A DNA stretch of 64,000 bases from Pinibacter soli (GTDB lineage Bacteria > Bacteroidota > Bacteroidia > Chitinophagales > Chitinophagaceae): contig NZ_JASBRG010000007.1 in the NCBI RefSeq assembly GCF_029961145.1, forward strand, positions 2,522,189 to 2,586,188, given 5' to 3'. The notes beneath the pieces are model-generated. The model made no database searches and was not told the origin of the DNA. It saw only the letters and a program-made list of their open reading frames with translations. Shown piece after piece: positions 53,104 to 60,987 of this stretch (position 1 is its first letter; every line of letters starts with the position of its first letter). Both the position numbers and the translations under genes were made by a program.

Positions 53104-56100
53104 CTGAGAAAGAAATTATTCATTGCTGTCATTTTTATTTTTGCCTGTATTCTATCAAAAGCCCAGGCCCCTGTAAGTGCATTTACGCCTTCCGTAACAA
53201 GCGGTTGCGCCATTCTTAAAGTAAACTTTACAGATAAATCGACAGGAAATCCCACCCTATGGCATTGGAATTTTGGAAATGGTCAAACATCATCAATTCA
53301 AAATCCCGTAGTCTTTTTTGATCCCGGCACTTGGACTGTAACACTAACCACAGAAAACGGAAGTGGCACCAGTGCCCCCGTTTCGCAGGTTATTACCGTA
53401 AGCGAAAAACCAACGGTCGCTTTTACAAGTTCCAGTACAACGGGCTGTTATCCTTTAGGTATTCAGTTCACAGATCAATCTTCCGCAAATGTTGTGAAAT
53501 GGGAATGGGATTTTGGTGATGGCGACGTCTCAACAACCCGCAATCCGTACCATACTTACAGGAGCTCAGGAAGTTTTGTTGCCTCGCTAAAAGCTACAAA
53601 TGCCGCCGGCTGTAGCGACTTCAGCAAACCAGTTACGATTACCCTCAATAACGGTGTAAAGGCTGACTACACTAATACAGTTTCACAAAGCTGTAAGCCA
53701 CCTGCATTGGTAGCATTTAACAATACCAGCCAGGAATTCGGAAACATGACTTACTTCTGGGATTTTGGAGATGGCAGTACAGACACAAGAAAAAATCCTC
53801 CGGCACATACTTATACACAAGTAAAATCTTACACCGTTACGTTAGTTGCCAAAAGTGATCAGGGTTGTGTAGATACTTTAGTGGGCAACAACCAAATCAA
53901 CATCGTTAACACTGTAACCTCAGATTTCAGTTACATTAATGGTGCCTGTTCAGGTACTTCGACAACGCTGACTAATACATCGACACCTCAGCCTTTCACA
54001 GCTGTCTGGGATTTTGGTGATGGCACACCATCAAGCAGCGGAACAGTTAATGTCGCTCACGTTTTTGCAAATTCTGGAACGTTCAATGTAAAGCTTGTAA
54101 ATAACTTCGGAAACTGTATTGATTCCGTTACAAAACCGGTTGCTATCGTAGCAGGAAGCAGTGCCGGCTTCTTCTCGCCAGACACACTTAGTTGTAAAGC
54201 TCCTTTCGATGTTACATTTACGGATACTACTAAAGGAAACCCAAACAAATGGTCATGGAACTTTGGAGATGGGCAAACATCTACATTACAAAACCCAAAA
54301 CACACATACACAAGTTCAGGATTGTTTCCAGTTACACTTTCTGTAACAAATAGCAATGGATGTTCCGGTACGCAAACGATACAACAATATGTAAAGATTG
54401 CCGTTCCAACAGCATCGATAAGTATTCCTGTTACGAACGGTTGTAACACCCTTGACATAAACGCAAATGCGAATGTATCAACCGTTGATGGCGTTACCTC
54501 CTACAGATGGCAGTTTGGTGATGGCACTCCGGATTTCACGTCGACATCATCATCATTGGTATCGCATCACTACGCAACCACAGGAACATTTACGCTTACG
54601 TTGACCGCAACAACCAAAGGCGGGTGTACAGCTACCGCTACGCAAACAATTGAAATTGGCACACTTCCTACGCTTGTCGACTTCAATGTTTCAAGCACAA
54701 ACCCCTGCGCTGGAGCAACTGTTAAATTCACAGATATTTCTACGCCCGTTGGCGGCGTAAACAAGTGGCTCTGGAATTTTGGCGATGGTTCAACAAGTGC
54801 TGTTCAAAATCCGTCTTACAAATACACAAGTGATAACAACGGAGTTCCTTACGACGTAAAACTTACGGTGTATAATAATGGTTGCGCAGCCACCGTTACA
54901 AAACCCGCTTTGATTAAAGTAAATCCTCCTGTTGCTAAATTTATTTATCAAATAAATTGTGACAATAAAAAGCAGTTTACTTTTGTCGACAAGTCAACAG
55001 GCGCAAACTCTGTTATATGGGACTTCGGCGATGGCACCCCTCCCGCACAGCAAAGTCCACCGATTACACATACTTACCCTTCTTTTAACACGACATATAA
55101 GGTTACAATCAAGGCAACAAATGGTGCGTGTACAAACGTTTCGGATACCATACCGGTGTATACATTGGCTGTAGATTCCACCTTTCGGATCACAACCGGA
55201 AGTCCTATTTGTACGAATACGTATACCGCATTTTTCCCTAATGTTAATACAAGCGCTGCCAAGTCGTACACATGGAACTTCGGCGATGGAACACCGCAGG
55301 AAGTAACTACTTTTGGAGTCGGAAAAATCTACCAGTCTGCCGGAACGTTTACTACGACAATGACTGTGCTGGACTCCAACAATTGCTCCAGCTCCACATC
55401 TCAGCAAATTGTTGTTAAAGGTGTAAAAGCAAACTTCAATATTTCTCCTGCACAAGGCTGTATCGGCACTCCGATTACATTGACAAATACCTCTACGGGG
55501 AGCACTGGTACAACAACATGGCGCTGGGATTTTGGCAATGGTACAAGTTCTACTCAAAAGGATCCACCTTCTCCTTATACGTACAGCAAACAAGGCTCAT
55601 TTCCGGTAAAATTAGTTGTAGCCGATGGAGGCTGTGCAGACAGCGTTTCCTCTATAGTTAACATTACCCAGCCTTATACCGCGTTCGCTGTGGACACTGC
55701 ATCCTGCCCCGGCTCGGCAATGCAGTTTTTGAACACATCTACAGGAAACACACTGACATATAATTGGGATTTCGGTGATGGCCAAACATCGGCACTAGCT
55801 AACCCAATACATATTTATTCGCCTGCAATGACAGTACCAGCTTCAGCAACCGTGAGGCTGACTGCCCGTGATGCGAACGGATGTTTAAAGGATACAACAA
55901 GGATCATCACGTTTGACAAACCAAGTATTTCCTTTACACCAACTACAGGTACAACAAACTGTCCTCCTTTGGCAATGGATTTTACTTCCACGAGCCACTA
56001 TGTAACCAAGTTTAATTGGGACTTTGGCGATGGCGCACATTCTTCAGCGGCAAATCCATCACATACTTATTACTATCCAAATGATAACCCCGGTTACATT

Positions 56101-57948
56101 ATCAAAGTAACCGCAACAAGTCCCGGCGGCTGTACAGCGGTTGCAACATCCAGTCCTATTACTATTTACGGCCCACAGGGAGAATTTAGTTTCGACCCCA
56201 AAGCCGCCTGTATCAATTCCAATATAAATTTTGCAGTAGCAAATGCTAAAGGCGTGCAAACTTATACCTGGGATTTTAAAGACGGTAACTCAAACACAAC
56301 AACTACCCCGGCATCATCTCACGTTTATGCTTCGAGTGGAAATTATTCACCGCGTGTAATTCTTGAAGATGCCACTGGCTGCCAGGTGCCTATAACGGCA
56401 GTGGATACCCTAAAAATTATCGATATCACTCCCAAGTTCACATTTAAACCCGTAACACTTTGTGATACCGGTACTGTTGTTTTCAGCGATGCTTCAAAAA
56501 GCAATGGAAATATCACAACCTATAATTGGGACTTTGGCGACGGCGCTACAGGATCGGGTAATAACGCACCGCATTTTTATGCAAAAACAGGAACGCCGTT
56601 AACCACTTATAGCGTTACATTGAACGTGAGTACGAGCGCACCTGTGTGTTCGCGATCTGTTACGTACAAGGACACTATCATAATTTATGCTGCACCGAAT
56701 GTATCAATACAAGGACCAAAAGAAGCCTGCGAGCCGGCAACATTAACGTATAGTGGCCTGCTAAATAATGGCCCGAACTATGCACCTCTTACATGGCTGT
56801 GGAATTTTGGAAATGGGCAAACAGCAACCGGCCAAAACCCACCCGCACAAACATTTGCCACAGCAGGTAACTATACAGTTGCATTGCAGGCCACCAATGC
56901 AAAAGGTTGTATAGGCAAAGATGCTTTGCCGGTGACAATCCATCCACTACCTAAAACAAATGCGGGGATCGATAGCCTTATTTGTCTCGGTCAAACGGTT
57001 CAATTGCAGGCAACAGGCGCAAATTCTTACCAATGGGTCGGACCATCTACTACAACATTAAGTTGTACAGCCTGCACCTCACCGATCGCTACTCCAACGC
57101 AAACAACTGAGTATTTTCTGGCAGGATCTACCACTTTTGGCTGTACTAAACTGGATACAGTAAAAATTTCCGTTAACCTGCCCGTACACATTATGGTTGA
57201 GCCCGCGAAAGATTCGGTTTGTATTGGTCAAAGCACACAGTTGCGAGCTGCCGGTGCAGCTATATACAATTGGAGCCCTGCGGTAGGCTTAAGCAGTACA
57301 ACGACCAATAATCCGGTGGCAAAACCAGATGTCTCCACCACCTATAAAGTAGTAGCAAGCGACAGCAAATCATGTTTCTTTGATTCTGCCACAGTAGAAA
57401 TCACTGTTTTCAAATATCCTACTCTTGAGCTGGGTCCTGATGCTTCTATCCCTGCTGGCACAAGCTACCAGATCAATGGCCAGGGTTCTCCGGACATCGT
57501 TAGCGTTACCTGGAAGCCCAATACAGGGTTGAGTTGCGATAACTGTCTCAATCCGGTAGCTTCTCCGGCAAAAACAACCAACTACTACGCAACTGCAACC
57601 AACAATGGCAATTGTTCTGTGGCTGATAACATAACGATCGTAGTGTTCTGTAATGATCAAAATTTCTTCATGCCAAATACCTTTTCTCCAAACAATGATG
57701 GCACGAACGATGTTTTCTATCCAAGGGGTAAAGGTTTGGCAAGGGTTAATACATTCAGAATTTACAACCGACTTGGGCAATTAATTTTTGAGAAACAGAA
57801 TTTCATGGCAAATGATACATCTGCGGGGTGGAATGGAACTATAAATGGTGAAAAAGCTCCCCAGGATGTGTACACTTATATAATTGAATTCGTTTGCAAT
57901 AATAGTCAGATAGTACCTTATAAAGGAAACGTATCATTAATAAGATAA
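53104..57948 (+). CDS. second giant PKD-repeat surface protein, probable CTG start
   Basis: 1614 residues if read from CTG at 53104. The frame is open from there to 57948 and encodes a signal peptide (RKKLFIAVIFIFACILSKAQ) then a first PKD domain aligned with that of the preceding gene. An in-frame TAG lies two codons before the CTG, so no ATG, GTG or TTG upstream is possible; the first conventional start (GTG, 53494) would lose signal and one and a half domains. Fifteen PKD motifs (WHWNFGNGQ to WLWNFGNGQ), three Ig-like domains and a CHU_C end (MPNTFSPNNDGTNDVFYPRG) mirror the preceding gene, so this is a tandem duplicate. Either CTG initiation or a mutated ATG. Confidence 0.88.
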   Translation: MRKKLFIAVIFIFACILSKAQAPVSAFTPSVTSGCAILKVNFTDKSTGNPTLWHWNFGNGQTSSIQNPVVFFDPGTWTVTLTTENGSGTSAPVSQVITVSEKPTVAFTSSSTTGCYPLGIQFTDQSSANVVKWEWDFGDGDVSTTRNPYHTYRSSGSFVASLKATNAAGCSDFSKPVTITLNNGVKADYTNTVSQSCKPPALVAFNNTSQEFGNMTYFWDFGDGSTDTRKNPPAHTYTQVKSYTVTLVAKSDQGCVDTLVGNNQINIVNTVTSDFSYINGACSGTSTTLTNTSTPQPFTAVWDFGDGTPSSSGTVNVAHVFANSGTFNVKLVNNFGNCIDSVTKPVAIVAGSSAGFFSPDTLSCKAPFDVTFTDTTKGNPNKWSWNFGDGQTSTLQNPKHTYTSSGLFPVTLSVTNSNGCSGTQTIQQYVKIAVPTASISIPVTNGCNTLDINANANVSTVDGVTSYRWQFGDGTPDFTSTSSSLVSHHYATTGTFTLTLTATTKGGCTATATQTIEIGTLPTLVDFNVSSTNPCAGATVKFTDISTPVGGVNKWLWNFGDGSTSAVQNPSYKYTSDNNGVPYDVKLTVYNNGCAATVTKPALIKVNPPVAKFIYQINCDNKKQFTFVDKSTGANSVIWDFGDGTPPAQQSPPITHTYPSFNTTYKVTIKATNGACTNVSDTIPVYTLAVDSTFRITTGSPICTNTYTAFFPNVNTSAAKSYTWNFGDGTPQEVTTFGVGKIYQSAGTFTTTMTVLDSNNCSSSTSQQIVVKGVKANFNISPAQGCIGTPITLTNTSTGSTGTTTWRWDFGNGTSSTQKDPPSPYTYSKQGSFPVKLVVADGGCADSVSSIVNITQPYTAFAVDTASCPGSAMQFLNTSTGNTLTYNWDFGDGQTSALANPIHIYSPAMTVPASATVRLTARDANGCLKDTTRIITFDKPSISFTPTTGTTNCPPLAMDFTSTSHYVTKFNWDFGDGAHSSAANPSHTYYYPNDNPGYIIKVTATSPGGCTAVATSSPITIYGPQGEFSFDPKAACINSNINFAVANAKGVQTYTWDFKDGNSNTTTTPASSHVYASSGNYSPRVILEDATGCQVPITAVDTLKIIDITPKFTFKPVTLCDTGTVVFSDASKSNGNITTYNWDFGDGATGSGNNAPHFYAKTGTPLTTYSVTLNVSTSAPVCSRSVTYKDTIIIYAAPNVSIQGPKEACEPATLTYSGLLNNGPNYAPLTWLWNFGNGQTATGQNPPAQTFATAGNYTVALQATNAKGCIGKDALPVTIHPLPKTNAGIDSLICLGQTVQLQATGANSYQWVGPSTTTLSCTACTSPIATPTQTTEYFLAGSTTFGCTKLDTVKISVNLPVHIMVEPAKDSVCIGQSTQLRAAGAAIYNWSPAVGLSSTTTNNPVAKPDVSTTYKVVASDSKSCFFDSATVEITVFKYPTLELGPDASIPAGTSYQINGQGSPDIVSVTWKPNTGLSCDNCLNPVASPAKTTNYYATATNNGNCSVADNITIVVFCNDQNFFMPNTFSPNNDGTNDVFYPRGKGLARVNTFRIYNRLGQLIFEKQNFMANDTSAGWNGTINGEKAPQDVYTYIIEFVCNNSQIVPYKGNVSLIR

Positions 57949-57968
57949 CCGAAATCCAACTCAGCAAT

Positions 57969-59021
57969 ATGAGAATACCGATCATGATGTGCAAAAAGCT
58001 TGTCCTTATTCTAGTCGTCTCATGCAGCTTATGCGTTGCAAAAAATGCTTCCGCGCAGGATGTCCATTTTTCGCAATTCTTCGAAGCGCCGCTATTGAGA
58101 AATCCGTCGCTTGCAGGAATTTTTACCGGAGATATTAGGGCCCAGATGGTTTATCGCGACCAGTGGAACAGCTTCACCAACGCTTACAAAACAGGATCTT
58201 TTAACGTGGAATACAAAGCACCGGTAGGAAAAAGTGATGACTTTCTTACCGTGGGCCTTCAGGCGCTGTTTGACAAAGCAGGAACCGCGGGTCTAACAAC
58301 AACTGAAGTTTTACCAGCCTTGAACTACCACAAGTCATTGCGCAGCGATAAAGCCATGTATCTTTCAGTTGGCTTCATGGCAGGACTGGTGCAAAAAAGA
58401 ATTGACCGCACAAAAATCACCACCGACAATCAATTCATTGGCGGCGCATATAATCCTGCAGTGGCAGATGGCGAAACTTTTGTTTCTCCGAATTACAGCT
58501 ACTTCGATGCAAGCCTTGGTGCAAGTTTCAACACCTCCTTTGGAGCAGAAAATCAAAATAATTTGTTCTTTGGATTAGGCTACCATCATTTAAACAGACC
58601 AACCAATTCATTTTACAGAAACGCCGATGCCGCGCTTCACGGAAAAACAGTTGTCTCTGGCGGCGTGAAATTTAACCTTGACGATTATTCATCCTTTACG
58701 CTTCAGGCCGATTATTCAAAGCAAGGTACTTTTACCGAAACCATCGCCGGCGTCTTGTATTCTTACAAACTGGGCGACGATTACGAAGCACCGGATTACA
58801 CAATTAGCGGTGGCGCCTTTCTGCGTTGGGGAGATGCTTTTATTCCTGTTTTGAAAATAGATTACAATCCCTTTGCAGTAGCGATAAGCTACGATGTAAA
58901 CGTGTCCACGCTTAAAACAGTCAGCCAGGGACGCGGCGGCATAGAAATTTCTGTATCGTACATAGGATTTCTGGACAGATATAATTCAAGCAGAGACAAA
59001 GTACTCTGCCCCAAATTTTAA
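57969..59021 (+). CDS. PorP/SprF family T9SS outer-membrane protein
   Basis: 350 residues. Signal peptide ends SAQD (about 28). The family N-terminus is clear: DVHFSQFFEAPLLRNPSLAGIFTGDIRA, then YRDQWNSF. The rest has barrel-like strands (FNLDDYSSFTLQADYSKQG, YTISGGAFLRWGDAFIPVLKIDY). SprF-like proteins act with T9SS in outer-membrane attachment of type B cargo. It starts 20 bases after the second adhesin, so the three genes form one cargo-partner unit. Confidence 0.93.
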   Translation: MRIPIMMCKKLVLILVVSCSLCVAKNASAQDVHFSQFFEAPLLRNPSLAGIFTGDIRAQMVYRDQWNSFTNAYKTGSFNVEYKAPVGKSDDFLTVGLQALFDKAGTAGLTTTEVLPALNYHKSLRSDKAMYLSVGFMAGLVQKRIDRTKITTDNQFIGGAYNPAVADGETFVSPNYSYFDASLGASFNTSFGAENQNNLFFGLGYHHLNRPTNSFYRNADAALHGKTVVSGGVKFNLDDYSSFTLQADYSKQGTFTETIAGVLYSYKLGDDYEAPDYTISGGAFLRWGDAFIPVLKIDYNPFAVAISYDVNVSTLKTVSQGRGGIEISVSYIGFLDRYNSSRDKVLCPKF

Positions 59022-59044
59022 CCAATTTGAAAATTAACAACACG

Positions 59045-59518
59045 ATGGCTTTACCAAAAGGAACCAAAGCACCGGACTTTACACTTTACGATTCTGAGAA
59101 AAAGAAAGTTTCATTGCATGATTTCAAGTCCAAAAATGTGGTTTTGTTGTTTTTTCCGCTGGCTTTTTCCAGCGTTTGTACGAAGGAGTTATGCTCGATA
59201 AGAGATGATATCGGAAATTATGGAAATCTGGATGCACAAATTTTGGGAATTTCGGTTGACAGCCTCTATTCACTAGATAAGTTCAGAAAGGAGCAACAGT
59301 TGAATTTTCCGCTTTTAAGTGATTTCAACAAAGATGTTTCAAAGGCATACGATGTACTTTATGAGACTTTCCCTGCATTTGAAATGAAGGGAGTTAGTAA
59401 AAGAGCCGCATTTGTTATAAATAAGGATGGCGCAATCATTTATTCAGAAGCCCGGGAAGTTCCATCAGAGCTACCTGATTTCGAATTGATTAAGTCAGCA
59501 CTGCAAGCCGCGTCATGA
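59045..59518 (+). CDS. peroxiredoxin, AhpC/TSA family
   Basis: 157 residues from MALPKGTKAPDF (ATG 59045); a TTG at 59027 adds six codons. Thiol peroxidase: LFFPLAFSSVCTKELCSIRDD holds the peroxidatic Cys (VCTKE) with a second Cys five residues later; DSLYSLDKFRKEQQLNFPLLSD fits the thioredoxin-fold scaffold. Resembles AhpE/single-domain peroxiredoxins. Cytoplasmic. Close spacing to the PorP/SprF gene allows co-transcription, though the functions differ. Confidence 0.9.
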   Translation: MALPKGTKAPDFTLYDSEKKKVSLHDFKSKNVVLLFFPLAFSSVCTKELCSIRDDIGNYGNLDAQILGISVDSLYSLDKFRKEQQLNFPLLSDFNKDVSKAYDVLYETFPAFEMKGVSKRAAFVINKDGAIIYSEAREVPSELPDFELIKSALQAAS

Positions 59519-59566
59519 TTTATGGGGATTTTGTCCGTTAATGTAAAGAAAACACTTAGCCAGAAC

Positions 59567-59596
59567 TTTTTTTTACCCAAATGATTTGTAATTTTG
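59567..59596 (+). promoter_or_regulatory. possible promoter of the small T9SS protein gene
   Basis: TAATTTTG at 59589-59596 matches TAnnTTTG exactly. A T-rich stretch (TTTT at 59567-59570) is 18 bases upstream but lacks the final G. The ATG is 41 bases downstream. Confidence 0.4.
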
Positions 59597-59637
59597 AAGA
59601 ATCAGGTTAACTTAACCTTAAATATGCCGGATCGCCA

Positions 59638-59970
59638 ATGAAGATTTTTTACATATTACTATTTTCTTTATTGCTTACTTCAAAAGGTTTCACGCAAGCG
59701 ACGTTACCACAACAAGAGGTACCCACTGCTGTGCGATGCTACCCCAATCCTGCTATCACACAAATTACTTTCGATCTTAAATATTCCAACCCACGCGATT
59801 ACTCCCTTCAGATATTCAGTTTTATAGGGAAAAAGATATATGATCAAAGTCTGAGTAATCAAAAAACAATAATTGACCTCTCGGACTATTATCGTGGTTA
59901 TTATATCTACCAGGTGAAGGACAAATCAGGTAAGATTATTGATTCAGGCAGGTTCCAGGTTTCCAAATAA
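59638..59970 (+). CDS. minimal T9SS type A sorting-domain protein
   Basis: 110 residues consisting of a signal peptide (about 1-20, ending FTQA) and a type A T9SS C-terminal domain (VRCYPNPAITQITFDLKY, then LQIFSFIGKKIYDQSL, GYYIYQVKDKSGKIIDSGRF, final KxSK-like VSK). Only about 12 residues lie between, so no separate passenger domain exists. It may be a surface peptide or a remnant of a longer cargo protein. Intact frame, own promoter-like box. Confidence 0.85.
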   Translation: MKIFYILLFSLLLTSKGFTQATLPQQEVPTAVRCYPNPAITQITFDLKYSNPRDYSLQIFSFIGKKIYDQSLSNQKTIIDLSDYYRGYYIYQVKDKSGKIIDSGRFQVSK

Positions 59971-59992
59971 TAGCAGCCTACAATAAAAACAA

Positions 59993-60094
59993 GACGCAGA
60001 TTATCAAGATTGTGATGATTTGCTATGATTTTTGTTTGTTAGAAACAATTCTAAAAAATCTTAAAAGATCATCAAAACCTTAAAAATCTGCGAT
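59993..60094. repeat. imperfect inverted repeat with CGCAGATT words
   Basis: Left arm 59993-60033 (GACGCAGATTATCAAGATTG then TGATGATTTGCTATGATTTTT) and right arm 60053-60094 are imperfect complements, closest at CGCAGATT and TGATGAT. The word CGCAGATT also forms the repeat at 14.6 kb. Confidence 0.65.
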
Positions 60095-60103
60095 CCATTT
60101 TCT

Positions 60104-60538
60104 CTACTGTTTCTTCATAACGTTAAACATCCAGCGAATACCAAAGCGATCTTTGCAAGTGCCCCAGTAGCCCCAGAATTCATCATGCGGTGCTACGGCT
60201 TCTGTTGCGCCTTCTGACAGGCCCGCATATAATTTATCGGCATCTTCTTTTGTATCAGGATTCAAGCTGATAGTAACATTGTTTCCCTCAATCAGTTTAT
60301 GACCCATGCTTTCTAATGTGTCTGTTGCCATGATCTCAATACCGCCGAGTATTGGCAATGCAACGTGCATTACTTTGTTTTTTTCTGACTCTGGCAATGA
60401 AGGCGCATTCGGTGATGGGGGAATGTCGCTCATGCGCATCAGCGGAGTGGAAAATTCTGTACCGAATACTTTTTTGTAGGTGTTAAATGCTTCTTCAGCA
60501 TTGCCCGCAAAATTCAAATAGATAGAAACGTGTGCCAT
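60104..60538 (-). CDS. VOC family protein, PhnB-like
   Basis: 144 residues. Glyoxalase/bleomycin-resistance-like (vicinal oxygen chelate) fold of the PhnB type: SIYLNFAGNAEEAFNTYKKVFGTEF at the start, VMHVALPILGGIEIMATDT in the middle, and HDEFWGYWGTCKDRFGIRWMFNV at the end. Likely a metal-binding small-molecule enzyme or resistance protein; reaction unknown. Confidence 0.9.
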   Translation of the reverse strand: MAHVSIYLNFAGNAEEAFNTYKKVFGTEFSTPLMRMSDIPPSPNAPSLPESEKNKVMHVALPILGGIEIMATDTLESMGHKLIEGNNVTISLNPDTKEDADKLYAGLSEGATEAVAPHDEFWGYWGTCKDRFGIRWMFNVMKKQ

Positions 60539-60687
60539 TGTTGTTGTTTTTATAATAAATAGATTTTTCTATAACTGGTGCCGACCTGATTCACAATTTC
60601 GCTCCACTAAAACACAAGCCACAAGTTTTTTGTTTTCGCCCGCCAAAATATCTCTTTTGTTTGAACAAATTAAGCTTCACTTTTTTT

Positions 60688-60861
60688 ACCACAGAGTTAA
60701 GGAGTTTTTTTCACAGAGGAAAGGAGGATGTGCCATGTAAATAATAGCAGCCGAGATGAAACAAAAAAAATTGCCTTTTACCTTGTACCCTTCTTGATTT
60801 TGCTATCAGTTTTACTATCCTCCTTTCCTCTGTGAAAAAAAACTTCCATGCCCTCTGTGGT
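60688..60861. repeat. CACAGAGG inverted repeat upstream of glpD
   Basis: Left arm 60688-60728 (ACCACAGAGTTAAGGAG, TTTTTTTCACAGAGG, AAAGGAGGA) and right arm 60818-60861 are near-perfect reverse complements, exact over the inner 22 bases, 89-base loop. The 449-base gap between the VOC gene and glpD holds no gene besides; more repeat-like text (TCTTAGTGAAAACTTAAG, CCTCGGTGTGTTAGTGGTG) follows to about 60930. Confidence 0.85.
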
Positions 60862-60987
60862 TTTGTCTTTCCGCTAGCTCTTAGTGAAAACTTAAGCCCT
60901 CGGTGTGTTAGTGGTGAAAAAGATGCGAAGCATCCCTCCCTTGCGTCTTACTACCGAAACCCCTATCTTACAAGCACAACCAATTTC

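Noticed and set aside
54994-55593. Long minus-strand frame of about 200 codons in the second adhesin
   Set aside because: Open only because the repeated PKD coding sequence is stop-poor on the other strand; Cys/Arg-rich nonsense product.
60832-60987. GTG-started N-terminal extension of glpD
   Set aside because: Encoded by the right arm of an inverted repeat and not conserved in type; the ATG at 60988 gives the normal N-terminus.
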